A DNA stretch of 59,124 bases from contig JAHBVF010000040.1 in assembly GCA_019637685.1 (NCBI GenBank), positions 1-59,124 of the forward strand, in the 5' to 3' direction. Under the pieces are notes generated by a model, which had not been told where the DNA came from, did not search any database, and was given only the letters and a program-made list of their open reading frames with translations. This document shows positions 1 through 7,913 of this stretch, piece by piece. Position numbers and translations under genes: made by a program. How positions within the stretch are numbered: the first letter of the stretch is position 1; each line of letters opens with the position of its first letter. This DNA is from Caldilineaceae bacterium (GTDB taxonomy: Bacteria; Chloroflexota; Anaerolineae; Caldilineales; Caldilineaceae).

Positions 1-76
1 TGCTCAAACGCATCAAACCTACTACTTAATTTCTAAACACGCTCTTACCAGACCTATGATCACCAGGTTGTTAAGA

Positions 77-148
77 TGAGCCCCCTGGGACTCGAACCCA
101 GAACCCACGGCTTAAAAGGCCGTTGCTCTGCCATTGAGCTAGGGACCC
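77..148 (-). tRNA. tRNA-Lys (anticodon TTT)
   Basis: The minus strand folds into a full cloverleaf. The anticodon stem ACGGC/GCCGT encloses the loop CTTTTAA with anticodon TTT. The T arm is CTGGG-TTCGAGT-CCCAG. The acceptor pairs GGGTCCC with GGGGCTC through two G-U pairs, and the discriminator is A. CCA is not encoded. It lies just downstream of the gene ending at 224 but has its own promoter. Confidence 0.95.
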
Positions 149-166
149 ACAATATACACACCGATG

Positions 167-196
167 ACTATACCTTATCAGACCCGTTTCTGACAA
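167..196 (-). promoter_or_regulatory. Promoter of tRNA-Lys
   Basis: On the minus strand TTGTCA (191-196) and TATAGT (167-172) are 18 nt apart. Transcription would start about 10 nt before the mature tRNA 5' end at 148. This is a sigma70-type match read from sequence only. Confidence 0.6.
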
Positions 197-223
197 ATTT
201 AGAGGGGTTGCGGGCACAGTTGC

Positions 224-1144
224 TCAGCGAATTCCACGCCCGTCTGCCAGCGGCGGCGCGACCCCAGCCGAGGATTGTGCGTCCACGGCTACTCCCTCTT
301 CCACTTCCAAGACCACAGGCCAAGACCGACTGAGTGGAATGTCCTCGCTGCTTACCACCACTGCCCAAACAGTCGTTTTTCCCGGCGGGAACGGTGACGG
401 CACTTGCCACTGCCACGTACCGTCATCGGCAATCGTGACCGCCCCCAGCCTCCGATCTCTGTCTTCCGCTGTAATTCGAGCGTAAAAGACCAGCTTTTGA
501 TGGGCTGGCCCCACACCAGAAAAGTTTGGCATAGCGTCAGCTACCGGGCTATTAAAAGGCAGGGGGATGAGTATATCCGGCGCAGCCACCGGGCTGGCAT
601 CTTTTCCAACCAACAGCATTCGGGCGGCTGTTTCCGACACGGCGACACCGCCCTGGTCCACCAGGCGAGCCTGCACCCACGTCATTCCGACTGGCAGCGC
701 AGCGACCGGCGCAAACTGCCAGTACCCGTCACTGTTGGCCACCGTAGCATAGCGGCGGCCTTCCAGGGCAATCTCCACAAAACCGTCTCCCACAGTCTCG
801 CCATAGACAAGCGGTGTGCTATTTGTCAACGGTTTCTGTCCCGGCTCCAGAACGGCCAAGTTGAACAGAGCGGTGGGCTGCGCCGCAATGCGTTCGGCTG
901 CCGGGGTCGGATCTCTCAACGGCGACGTAACTTCATTTTGCAAGACATTGGTGGGCACAACTTCAGCCTGGTTGCTGGCTCCCACCACCGGACGTTGACC
1001 GGGCCGCACAATCGGCGATACGCCCTGGGGATCCAGGGGCACAGGCCGAGCTGGCAAGAAAAAGATCAGCCCCAGCCATAGCACCAGGGCAAGCCCGATT
1101 TTCCAACGATCCAATTGCCATTCAAAAAAAGGCGCGCGCCCCAT
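224..1144 (-). CDS. Membrane-anchored protein with bacterial Ig-like domains
   Basis: 306 aa. A single hydrophobic segment at about residues 16-33 (IGLALVLWLGLIFF) anchors a mostly hydrophilic exported part. After a linker of about 70 residues, two similar beta-rich modules follow, at about 105-180 and 190-285. Each resembles the bacterial Ig-like modules of surface proteins (pattern GxxxxxxVEIALEGRRYATVANSDGYWQFAP, then a related ITAEDRDRRLGAVTIADDGTWQW block). No catalytic motif is visible. Its start is 3 nt from the stop of the upstream helix-hairpin-helix gene, so the two are probably translationally coupled. Function is unknown; an envelope role is inferred from the anchor and Ig folds. 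Confidence 0.7.
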   Translation of the reverse strand: MGRAPFFEWQLDRWKIGLALVLWLGLIFFLPARPVPLDPQGVSPIVRPGQRPVVGASNQAEVVPTNVLQNEVTSPLRDPTPAAERIAAQPTALFNLAVLEPGQKPLTNSTPLVYGETVGDGFVEIALEGRRYATVANSDGYWQFAPVAALPVGMTWVQARLVDQGGVAVSETAARMLLVGKDASPVAAPDILIPLPFNSPVADAMPNFSGVGPAHQKLVFYARITAEDRDRRLGAVTIADDGTWQWQVPSPFPPGKTTVWAVVVSSEDIPLSRSWPVVLEVEEGVAVDAQSSAGVAPPLADGRGIR

Positions 1145-1147
1145 GAC

Positions 1148-1801
1148 TTATCCTTCTGCCTGCAACTCCCTGGCATCGGCAATCCACCGGGCAAAATCGA
1201 TGGCATCGTCCATCCGGTGAGCGGGAATAATCGCGGCCAACTCCGGCGCTGTGGTCTGGGCCAACTGGGCAAAGGTTACAATTCCAGCCCGCACCAATTC
1301 CTGTTCAAAGACCTGATCAATCCCAGCAATTTGGGTCAGATCGCTGGGAACCGGCCCCGTGTACGTTGCACCGACGCGCCCATTTTCCGCGGCCAGTTGG
1401 CGTGCCTGTTCGATCCACGACTCTGGATTGCTGGTGGGCAGGGCTTTGGTGATGGCGCGCAGGGTGTCGCTGTCCACCTGTCCCAGTTCGTGCCACGTGA
1501 AAATACCCGCTTCATAAAGCCGCTGCTCATAGACATCCCCAATGCCCCGAATATCTGAAAGCGGATCGGGGCGATTGCTGCTGGCCGTTGGCTGACTGGT
1601 GGAAGCCCCGGCCACGTAGGGCTGATATTCTGCGCCCGGTTGCGCGCCGGACGGACGATCAGCCGGCGCGGACGCGGCTCTTCCCTGGGGGGCAGAATTT
1701 GACTGCACCCGCCGCCCGCGGAACCAAAGCCATTCGATGAGTGTGGAGAGAATCCACCCCAGAAGAAATCCAGCTCCCACATACCAGAGCATACCACCCA
1801 T
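1148..1801 (-). CDS. Membrane-anchored helix-hairpin-helix protein (DUF4332-like)
   Basis: 217 aa, with an AGGAGG ribosome-binding site 7 nt before the ATG. One N-terminal membrane segment (about residues 4-25, YVGAGFLLGWILSTLIEWLW) is followed by an Arg-rich boundary and a low-complexity Gln/Pro/Ser linker. Two helix-hairpin-helix repeats follow: DIRGIGDVYEQRLYEAGIFT at about 95 and a diverged one, QIAGIDQVFEQELVRAGIVT, at about 165. HhH repeats of this kind occur in DUF4332 proteins and next to ribosomal L21 in other bacteria. They usually bind DNA or protein, and the target here is not known. It is the first gene of a pair with the Ig-domain protein. Confidence 0.75.
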   Translation of the reverse strand: MGGMLWYVGAGFLLGWILSTLIEWLWFRGRRVQSNSAPQGRAASAPADRPSGAQPGAEYQPYVAGASTSQPTASSNRPDPLSDIRGIGDVYEQRLYEAGIFTWHELGQVDSDTLRAITKALPTSNPESWIEQARQLAAENGRVGATYTGPVPSDLTQIAGIDQVFEQELVRAGIVTFAQLAQTTAPELAAIIPAHRMDDAIDFARWIADARELQAEG

Positions 1802-1905
1802 TCGTCAGCCTCCTGCCCGTTCAGTTTCTCGCTGGCCTGTGCAAAAACGCAGATCCAGCGGAATGAAGAATCTCTGCACCAGTGTAGGGGCAGCAGAGAG
1901 GATTG

Positions 1906-2694
1906 TCAAAGCCGGGTACGCCGTTGCCGGGCCGCCTCGAACAGAATGACAGAACCGGCAACCGCGGCATTGAGGGATTCTGTCGCCGCCTGCATCGGGA
2001 TGCTGATGGCAAGGGCATCGGTGTTGGCGGCATCGCTGGGGCCGTGGGCTTCGCTGCCCACAATCAGCGCCGAGGGCAGCCGCCAATCCACCCCGTCGTA
2101 GGGGGTCTTGCCCCCGGCATCTGCCACATAACGCCGCCAGCCGGGGCCTATATAGTCAGCCACAACTTCCCACGTGGCGCAGACCCGCACAGGGACACGA
2201 AAGTGTGCGCCCATCCCGGCCCGCAAAACTTTGGGGCTGAAGGGATCGACAGAGCGGGGGCCAAAGAGCACCAAATTCACACCAGACGCGGCCCCACTGC
2301 GCAGAAGTGTACCCGCATTGCCCGGATCGCCCACGCCATCCAAGACCAGCAGCAGACTGGCATTGGCGGGCACAGCCAGGGTGGGCGTGTGGCTGATGGC
2401 CACAATGCCCTGGGGCGTGACAGTGTCGGACAGATCCGCCAGCAAACTCTCGTTCACAGAATATAACGGGATGCCTCTCTTCTCCATATCTGCCAGCAGG
2501 GAAGCCACATCGCTCTGATCAACCAAGCGCGGGGTTACAAACACGGCGTCAAAGTCCACCCCTGCCCCAAAGGCATCCGCCACCAGCCGCAACCCTTCCA
2601 ACAGGCACAGACCGGCTTGCTCCCGGCTGCGTCTGCGCTGGAGTTTGCGTGCCAGCTTCAAGCGTGGATTGGTCGAACTGGTAATCTCTTGCAT
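1906..2694 (-). CDS. TrmH/SpoU-family RNA 2'-O-methyltransferase
   Basis: 262 aa. An N-terminal substrate-binding region (ITSSTNPRLKLARKLQRRRSR) precedes the SPOUT domain. All three SpoU motifs are present: GVGDPGNAGTLLRS (about 115), SPKVLRAGMGAHFRVPV (about 150) and LIVGSEAHGPS...IPMQAATESLNAAVA (about 210-245), which form the SAM-binding trefoil knot. It should methylate a ribose in rRNA or tRNA. RlmB-like activity is possible, but the exact target cannot be read from sequence. The start at 2694 (MQEITSS) is preferred because upstream in-frame codons run into the rplT terminator region. It follows rplT, a common arrangement in bacteria. Confidence 0.88.
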   Translation of the reverse strand: MQEITSSTNPRLKLARKLQRRRSREQAGLCLLEGLRLVADAFGAGVDFDAVFVTPRLVDQSDVASLLADMEKRGIPLYSVNESLLADLSDTVTPQGIVAISHTPTLAVPANASLLLVLDGVGDPGNAGTLLRSGAASGVNLVLFGPRSVDPFSPKVLRAGMGAHFRVPVRVCATWEVVADYIGPGWRRYVADAGGKTPYDGVDWRLPSALIVGSEAHGPSDAANTDALAISIPMQAATESLNAAVAGSVILFEAARQRRTRL

Positions 2695-2752
2695 TCTCAA
2701 AGTATCACATTTGGACGCTACGCGATTGGCCGGTTGGAGAAGGAAGCGGGAG

Positions 2753-2786
2753 GAAAAGAAACGGCAGAGGCCGAAGCCCCTGCCGT
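2753..2786 (-). terminator. Rho-independent terminator after rplT
   Basis: On the minus strand an 11-bp stem (ACGGCAGGGGC / GCCTCTGCCGT, one G-U pair) closes a TTCG tetraloop and is followed by TTCTTTT. It ends the infC-rpmI-rplT transcript before the methyltransferase gene. Confidence 0.85.
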
Positions 2787-2856
2787 TGCCTGTCGAATGC
2801 GATTGTAACTTATCATTGTTAACGTGTCGAAGCACGGGCGTGCCTATAAATTCAGG

Positions 2857-3219
2857 CTATGCTGGACTAAGCTGAGACTTGGCAAGCTCGGCGATTTTGC
2901 CAAAGGTGGCTGCATCCCGGGCCGCGATATCGGCCAGGACTTTGCGATCCACCTGGACATCCGCCAGCTTCAGGCCGTGAATCAGCTTGCTGTAGGTCAG
3001 GCCGTTGAGCCGGGCCGCAGCATTGATACGGGTGATCCAAAGACGCCGGAAATCCCGTTTGCGGTTGCGTCGATCGCGAAACGCATAAAAGAGGGACTTC
3101 AGCATCGCCTCATTGGCCCGCTTGTAGAGCTTCGAGCGAGTGCCATACTGCCCTTTGGTAAACTTCAAAACTTTCTTGTGCCGCTTGTGAGCAGCTACCC
3201 GCGGTGTTGACCGTGGCAT
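2857..3219 (-). CDS. rplT: 50S ribosomal protein L20
   Basis: 120 aa, the normal length for L20. The basic N-terminus (MPRSTPRVAAHKRHKKVLK) and the blocks AFRDRRNRKRDFRRLWITRINAA and SKLIHGL are diagnostic. L20 binds 23S rRNA early in 50S assembly and in many bacteria represses its own operon. AAGGAG lies 6 nt before the ATG. It follows rpmI by about 150 nt and is the last gene of the infC-rpmI-rplT cluster. Confidence 0.98.
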   Translation of the reverse strand: MPRSTPRVAAHKRHKKVLKFTKGQYGTRSKLYKRANEAMLKSLFYAFRDRRNRKRDFRRLWITRINAAARLNGLTYSKLIHGLKLADVQVDRKVLADIAARDAATFGKIAELAKSQLSPA

Positions 3220-3371
3220 TGTGTTCTCCTTCCGTGAGGGCGGGCGGGGGAATATATCCCCAGCCTCTTGCGGGGCCGTTCACGTATTAGGTATGGATAT
3301 TCGATAAGAAATGACGATACCCCTTGTGTGGGGCTATCGTTTTGGCAAACAGTCGGGCGGTTGAGGCAATC

Positions 3372-3563
3372 TTAGCCGTTCACGCCCATTTTGATCAGGC
3401 TGACCATCTTTTTGTTGGTGCTGGAAATGGGGTGGCTGTACTCATCGGTTCGTCGCTTGCGACGGCGCAGATGGCTGCCTCCCTGTTTCATACGCATCAC
3501 TTTGCCATTCTTGGTCAACCGCAGACGTTTCTGCGTTCCTTTGTGCGACTTCATCTTAGGCAT
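3372..3563 (-). CDS. rpmI: 50S ribosomal protein L35
   Basis: 63 aa from MPKMKSHKGTQKRLRLTKNGKV, the conserved L35 start. Longer in-frame extensions upstream are not conserved L35 sequence. The protein is small and very basic (HLRRRKRRTDEYSHPISSTNKKM). It lies between infC and rplT as in most bacteria. A promoter and a hairpin sit between infC and this gene (3605-3665), so rpmI-rplT may also be transcribed separately from infC. Confidence 0.97.
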   Translation of the reverse strand: MPKMKSHKGTQKRLRLTKNGKVMRMKQGGSHLRRRKRRTDEYSHPISSTNKKMVSLIKMGVNG

Positions 3564-3604
3564 TCTGGACTCCAATTCTAGCCATTCGACAGGCATACAA
3601 GACA

Positions 3605-3624
3605 AAACGGGCATTTGCCCGTTT
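3605..3624 (-). promoter_or_regulatory. Hairpin in the rpmI leader
   Basis: A perfect 9-bp inverted repeat (AAACGGGCA / TGCCCGTTT) with a 2-nt loop is followed on the minus strand by TTTGTCTTG. It sits directly downstream of the predicted rpmI promoter and 40 nt before the rpmI start. It could attenuate infC readthrough or structure the 5' end of the short transcript; which is not decidable here. Confidence 0.5.
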
Positions 3625-3636
3625 GTTCAACATAGG

Positions 3637-3665
3637 ATTATACCCGATGATCGGGTTTTTGTCCA
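3637..3665 (-). promoter_or_regulatory. Internal promoter for rpmI-rplT
   Basis: On the minus strand TGGACA (3660-3665) and a perfect TATAAT (3637-3642) are separated by 17 nt. It lies in the infC-rpmI gap and would start transcription near 3630. Confidence 0.65.
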
Positions 3666-3698
3666 TTTTTGGGCCAGACAAAAACAAATATCTCTGGC

Positions 3699-4232
3699 CT
3701 ATTCTTCGTCTTTGGAAACGCTGGAGCCAGGAGCCAGGAGCATAAACATGGAACGGCCCTCAAACGCCGGCTGAGACTCGACAATAGACGAAGGAGCCAG
3801 GTCCATTGCCACACGTTTCATCAGATTAAAGGCTACTTCCCGGTGCAAAATTTCGCGCCCGCGGAAGCGAATGGTCACCTTCACTTTGTTGCCATCTGCC
3901 AAGAATTTGCGTGACTTGGTGAGGACAACCTGAATATCGTGTTCGCCGGTTTTGGGGCGCAGGCGAACCTCTTTGACCTCAATCTGCTTCTGCGCTTTGC
4001 GAGCCTCCCGTTCGCGCTTCTGCTTTTCATAGAGGAACTTTCCGTAATCCATCAGCCGACAGACCGGCGGATTGGCATTCGGCGCCACCTCTACCAAATC
4101 CAACTCTTTTTCTTGGGCAATTGCCAGCGCATCCCGGGTTTGCATAATGCCCAGCTGCTCGCCAACGTCATCGATCACGCGGACTTCGCGCGCGCGAATG
4201 TCTCTGTTGACCCGTGTATTATCTCTGCTAAT
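3699..4232 (-). CDS. infC: Translation initiation factor IF-3 with ATT start codon
   Basis: 177 aa. It contains the IF3 N-domain (INxxIRAREVRVIDDVGEQLGIM), the linker, and the C-domain with KEVRLRPKTGEHDIQVVLTKSRKFL. IF3 binds the 30S subunit and rejects non-canonical initiation. The start is placed at ATT (4230-4232), which lies 7 nt after a perfect AAGGAG. There is no ATG near this position, and the alternative TTG ten codons upstream has no ribosome-binding site. Rare AUU starts in infC are known to provide autoregulation, because IF3 discriminates against its own start codon. The promoter is 4344-4372. Confidence 0.95.
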   Translation of the reverse strand: MSRDNTRVNRDIRAREVRVIDDVGEQLGIMQTRDALAIAQEKELDLVEVAPNANPPVCRLMDYGKFLYEKQKREREARKAQKQIEVKEVRLRPKTGEHDIQVVLTKSRKFLADGNKVKVTIRFRGREILHREVAFNLMKRVAMDLAPSSIVESQPAFEGRSMFMLLAPGSSVSKDEE

Positions 4233-4239
4233 ATCCGTG

Positions 4240-4245
4240 CTCCTT
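4240..4245 (-). promoter_or_regulatory. Shine-Dalgarno AAGGAG deciding the infC ATT start
   Basis: AAGGAG on the minus strand is followed by 7 nt and then ATT AGC AGA GAT, in frame with the conserved IF3 N-terminus. No ATG, GTG or TTG is at suitable spacing. Confidence 0.88.
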
Positions 4246-4343
4246 GTAAATGTGTCTGGCAAATTGTGTCCAAGCAGAAAATACCTAATGACAAACTTGC
4301 CACGAAAAGAATCTGCCTTGGCAACATATTATGATCCCTTGGC

Positions 4344-4372
4344 AGTATAGCACTACCGTAGATAGACGTCAA
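4344..4372 (-). promoter_or_regulatory. infC promoter
   Basis: TTGACG (4367-4372) and TATACT (4344-4349) are separated by exactly 17 nt on the minus strand. The start would be near 4337, giving a leader of about 105 nt. infC-rpmI-rplT can therefore be expressed independently of thrS. Confidence 0.75.
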
Positions 4373-4430
4373 ATCAAATTTCGGATTTCCGACAGGAGAG
4401 CGAAGCCTGGGTTAGGAAACGAAAAGCGAA

Positions 4431-4501
4431 ACACAAAGACGCCAAAGAGCGGAAGACACAAAGCTGTTTCTCTGCACCATCCGCTCTTTGTGTCTTTGCG
4501 T
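4431..4501. repeat. Intergenic inverted repeat of CACAAAG/CTTTGTG type
   Basis: The left arm 4431-4453 (ACACAAAGACG...GAGCGGA) and right arm 4480-4501 (TCCGCTCTTTGTGTC...GCGT) form an imperfect hairpin of about 20 bp with a 26-nt loop. It begins 9 nt after the thrS stop. A related element lies at 54538-54602. No T-tract follows, so it is not a typical terminator. Confidence 0.7.
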
Positions 4502-4509
4502 CGAAAATC

Positions 4510-6336
4510 TTACAGTTCCGCGGCCCGATTGGCGATGCGCTGGCTGATGTGGGCCACAAATTCTGCCACGGGCAGCCCGTTCTGCCGGGAGCCGTCCCGC
4601 TTGCGCAGGGCGACCGTCCCCTCCTCCATCTCCCGATCCCCCACCACCAACATATAGGGCACTTTCATCAGTTGGGCCTGGCGGATTTTGTTGTTCATCC
4701 GCTCGGACCCCAGATCGGCGCTGACCCGCACACCGGCCGCGGCCAACTGCTGGCGCACCTGCTCCGCGTATTCGTTGTGAACGTCGGTGATGGGAATGAC
4801 CCGCGCCTGCTCCGGGGCCAGCCAGACCGGGAACGCGCCCGCGTAGTGCTCGATCAGAAAACCGATCATCCGTTCGTGGGTGCTGAGCGGCGCGCGGTGG
4901 ATGCACAGAGGCGTCTCCGCCTCGCCTTCTGCATTGACAAACGTCAGATCGAAACGGGGCGGCACCGCGAAGTCCACCTGATTCGTGGCCAGCGTGAACT
5001 CGCGACCGATGGCGCTCCACACCTGCACGTCGATTTTGGGGCCGTAGAAAGCTGCTTCGTCCGCCACCTCCACAAAGGGCACATTGCCATTCGTCATGGC
5101 GTTGCGCACCATCTCCTCCGTCTTCAGCCAGAGCCGCTGGTTGTCCACATACTTCTTGCCCAGCCCCTTGGGGTGGTGGGTGCTCAGTCGCATCACATAG
5201 CGGTCCAGGCCGAAGAGGTCGAAGTAGTGTTTGTACATATCCACCACCGCCAGAAATTCCTGCTCGAACTGGGCTTCGGAGCAGTAGATGTGGGCGTCGT
5301 TCATCTGCATGGAACGCACCCGCATCAGACCGAAGAGTTCGCCGCTCTTTTCATAGCGGTAGCACGTGCCATACTCGGCCAGACGCACGGGCAGGTCCCG
5401 ATAGCTGCGCAGTTTGGAGCCGAAGATTTTGTGGTGCATAGGACAGTTCATAGGCTTGACGTAATACTTCACCCCTTCCAACTCCATAGGCGGGTACATC
5501 CCCTCGGCGTAGTAGGGCAGATGGCCGCTGCGGATGAAAAGGTCCTCTTTCGTCAGGTGGGGCGAGCGCACGCGCTGATAGCCCGCGGCCGTTTCCACGT
5601 CCTTTGCCAGCGTCTCCAGTTCGTCAATCAGCACCGCGCCGTTGGGCAGCCACAGGGGCAGCCCCGGCCCCACTTCCTCGTCAAAGATGAAGAGTTCCAA
5701 CTCCCGGCCCAACTTGCGGTGGTCCCGCAGCTTGGCCTCTTCCAGCATATCCAGATACTTCTTCAGCTCCTTGCGGTTGCGGAAGGCCGTGCCATAAATG
5801 CGCTGAAGCATTGGCTTGTTTTCATCGCCCCGCCAATACGCGCCAGCCACGCTGAGCAGTTTGATGGCGTCGGCGGGAATCTTCCCCGTGTGCTCCACGT
5901 GGGGACCCCGGCACAGGTCCTCGAAGGTGTCGTGCTTATACGTGCTGATGACCGGTTTCTCCGCGCTTTCGTTGCCGTACTCGTCCAGATCGCCCTTGTC
6001 CAAGCCGTCGATCAGTTCCAGTTTGTAGGGCTGATCGGCAAAGAGGGCACGGGCCTCGTCCGCGCTCACTTCCCGATAGGCAAATTCGTGCTTGCCGCCG
6101 ATAATGCGCCTCATTCCCTTCTCGATCAGTTCCAAATCTTCCGGCGAGAAGGTACGGTTCTTGCCCGCCTCGTCCTTGCCCAGATCGAAGTCGTAATAGA
6201 AGCCGTTCTCAATCGGCGGCCCGATGGCAATCTTCGCCTCCGGGTAGAGTTGCAGCACAGCTTCGGCCATCACATGCGCGGCGCTGTGCCTCAGTTTATA
6301 CAGATCATCCTTTTCCACTTCGTTGTACTCTGCCAT
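4510..6336 (-). CDS. thrS: Threonyl-tRNA synthetase lacking the TGS domain
   Basis: 608 aa, shorter than the roughly 640 aa of E. coli ThrRS. The protein begins almost directly at the editing domain (RHSAAHVMAEAV, the HxxxH motif at about residue 18, then DLCRGPHV). The class II catalytic core follows (KPMNCPMHHKIF with the zinc Cys, MQMNDAHIYC, CIHRAPLSTHERMIG) and then the anticodon-binding domain (WLAPEQARVIPI). The N-terminal TGS domain is absent. It charges tRNA-Thr and clears Ser-tRNA-Thr. The start at 6336 has AGGAG 8 nt upstream. The Thr-specific T-box at 7914-8160 lies upstream across the M20 peptidase gene and probably controls both. Between them, 6337-6651 holds only repeat-like DNA. 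Confidence 0.95.
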   Translation of the reverse strand: MAEYNEVEKDDLYKLRHSAAHVMAEAVLQLYPEAKIAIGPPIENGFYYDFDLGKDEAGKNRTFSPEDLELIEKGMRRIIGGKHEFAYREVSADEARALFADQPYKLELIDGLDKGDLDEYGNESAEKPVISTYKHDTFEDLCRGPHVEHTGKIPADAIKLLSVAGAYWRGDENKPMLQRIYGTAFRNRKELKKYLDMLEEAKLRDHRKLGRELELFIFDEEVGPGLPLWLPNGAVLIDELETLAKDVETAAGYQRVRSPHLTKEDLFIRSGHLPYYAEGMYPPMELEGVKYYVKPMNCPMHHKIFGSKLRSYRDLPVRLAEYGTCYRYEKSGELFGLMRVRSMQMNDAHIYCSEAQFEQEFLAVVDMYKHYFDLFGLDRYVMRLSTHHPKGLGKKYVDNQRLWLKTEEMVRNAMTNGNVPFVEVADEAAFYGPKIDVQVWSAIGREFTLATNQVDFAVPPRFDLTFVNAEGEAETPLCIHRAPLSTHERMIGFLIEHYAGAFPVWLAPEQARVIPITDVHNEYAEQVRQQLAAAGVRVSADLGSERMNNKIRQAQLMKVPYMLVVGDREMEEGTVALRKRDGSRQNGLPVAEFVAHISQRIANRAAEL

Positions 6337-6404
6337 AGGTGTAACTCCTGTAGGAACATAAAATTCCAAGAAAGACCTGACTCTACTGCAAGAAGGCCAA
6401 ATAG

Positions 6405-6560
6405 GACGCAGATTCACGCAGATAAACGCTGATCAGACAAATGTCACTCCTGAGTTTCTCTGCGCCTCTGCGTCTCCGCGGGAGATTTCTTGCTTTTTGC
6501 AGAAGACTCAGACCTGGAACACAGATTTCGCAGATGAACGCAGATTCCACAGAGAAAACC
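6405..6560. repeat. Repeat-rich intergenic segment between M20 peptidase and thrS
   Basis: The 315-nt gap 6337-6651 has no gene. It contains repeated ACGCAGAT/ACACAGAT-type words (GACGCAGATTCACGCAGAT near 6410; ACACAGATTTCGCAGATGAA near 6520) and CTCTGCGCCTCTGCGTCTCC near 6460. This dispersed repeat style occurs between genes in several environmental phyla. I see no convincing promoter or terminator in it. Confidence 0.6.
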
Positions 6561-6651
6561 CGCGCTCTCGCCTCTTACTCCATCGTCAAAATGCCAGACA
6601 GCCCAGCTGGACCAACACGCCATCCAGTCACCCAACCAGCCAGTCAGCCAG

Positions 6652-7857
6652 TCAGCCCCCGGTAGTCAACCAGGCAGCCGTCCACCAGGTCAGGTAGAGC
6701 AACTGCTGAATCCCTTTCGCCAGCGGCCTGGGATCGATCCACTCGCTCAGCCGGTGGGCGTCGCCGCCTTCGGTCAGGCCGATGCAGACGGACGGAATGC
6801 CCCGGCTGAGGGGAATGTTGGCGTCGGTGCTGCTGATGCGCACGTCCATCTGCTCTGGAATGCCCAATTGGGCCAGGACAGCACTGGCGGCCTGCATCAG
6901 CGGGTGACTTTCGGGAATCTGGCCCGCGGGCCGGTCGCCGATTGTCTCGACAGAAAAGGCGACACCACTTTGCGCCTTTGTGTGATGGCGTTGATGGCGC
7001 TGCACCAGATGCTGCACCTGTTCAACCAATTGGGCCAGCGTCTCCGGGGCCACGCTGCGCAAGTCCAGTTCCAGCGACGCGTGCTGGGCAATGGTGTTGA
7101 CCGACGTGCCCCCTTTAAACTTGCCGATATTGTAGGAAGTCCGGGGCTGCTGGGGCACATTCAGCCGGGTGATGTCTGTGACCAGCGCGGCCAGCGAGTG
7201 GATGGCGCTGGCGCTGCCGAAATCGCCCCAACTGTGTCCGCCGGGCGCGGACGCGTGGATGCGATAGCGGCGCACACCCAGCCCCGCGTGGACAATCCGC
7301 CCCAGCCCCATTCCCTCCAGCACCAGCACCGCGCCCAGACTGTCTTCCAATCTGTCCACCGCGGCCCGGATGCCTTTCAGGTCGCCCAATCCCTCTTCGT
7401 TGGAATTGGCAACCAGCCAAATGTCCACAGGGGGCTGCTCCAATCCAGCCAGCACTTCGGCCAGCGCCATCAGCCCGGCCAGCCCTGCCGAATTGTCGCC
7501 GATGCTGGGGCCAGCGATGCGCCTGCTCTCCGGGTCCACCCGCACGGTCAGGTCCGTGGCCGCGGGGAAGACTGTATCCGTGTGCGCGCTGACCAGCAGC
7601 GCGGGCGTGGGCTGCCTGCCCGGAATGCGTGCGTAGACATTCAGGGCAGCGTCCTGGTCAATGTCGGCCAGCCCCAATTGGCGAAAGCGGGCTTGCACCC
7701 AATCGGCCCGCTTCTCCTCCGCGCCCGTGGGCGCGGGAATCTGCTGGATTTCGATGCAGAGCGCGGCCAGCCGTTCGCTTTCCCCGGCGATCTTCTCCGC
7801 CGCGGCGCGGATGGCGGCAAATTCCGACAATCTATCCAATCCCATCGACTCGGCCAT
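6652..7857 (-). CDS. M20-family zinc peptidase (peptidase T/ArgE-like)
   Basis: 401 aa. The metal-binding motifs of the M20 clan are in order: SAHTDTVFP (His ligand plus Asp, about residue 80), GDNSAG (bridging Asp, about 115), ANSNEEGLGD (catalytic Glu and Glu ligand, about 145), SSTDANIP (about 350) and GGDAHRLSEW (last His, about 375). A dimerisation domain sits between. It should remove amino acids from small peptides or acylated amino acids in the cytoplasm; the substrate is not known. The start at 7857 (MAESMGL) follows a GGGGG stretch. Immediately upstream is a threonine T-box, so expression should rise when tRNA-Thr is uncharged, an unusual regulator for a peptidase. Confidence 0.85.
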   Translation of the reverse strand: MAESMGLDRLSEFAAIRAAAEKIAGESERLAALCIEIQQIPAPTGAEEKRADWVQARFRQLGLADIDQDAALNVYARIPGRQPTPALLVSAHTDTVFPAATDLTVRVDPESRRIAGPSIGDNSAGLAGLMALAEVLAGLEQPPVDIWLVANSNEEGLGDLKGIRAAVDRLEDSLGAVLVLEGMGLGRIVHAGLGVRRYRIHASAPGGHSWGDFGSASAIHSLAALVTDITRLNVPQQPRTSYNIGKFKGGTSVNTIAQHASLELDLRSVAPETLAQLVEQVQHLVQRHQRHHTKAQSGVAFSVETIGDRPAGQIPESHPLMQAASAVLAQLGIPEQMDVRISSTDANIPLSRGIPSVCIGLTEGGDAHRLSEWIDPRPLAKGIQQLLYLTWWTAAWLTTGG

Positions 7858-7869
7858 CACACACCCCCA

Positions 7870-7903
7870 AGAAGTTCGACTTTTTCTGAAAAGTCGAACT
7901 TCT
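7870..7903. repeat. Palindromic hairpin element, copy 1
   Basis: Perfect 15-nt arms (AGAAGTTCGACTTTT / AAAAGTCGAACTTCT) enclose a TCTG loop. It lies between the T-box terminator and the start of the M20 peptidase. Identical sequence recurs at 8164-8197 and a compensated variant at 10199-10232. Confidence 0.9.
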
Positions 7904-7913
7904 GAATTTTGGA

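Noticed and set aside
3644..3660. CCCGATGATCGGGTTTTT as a plus-strand terminator
   Set aside because: There is no plus-strand gene upstream; the stem is short and overlaps the minus-strand promoter spacer.
4549..6432. A long plus-strand open frame antisense to thrS
   Set aside because: It is a composition shadow of the conserved thrS reading; the protein is His/Leu/Gln-rich with no family pattern and no ribosome-binding site.
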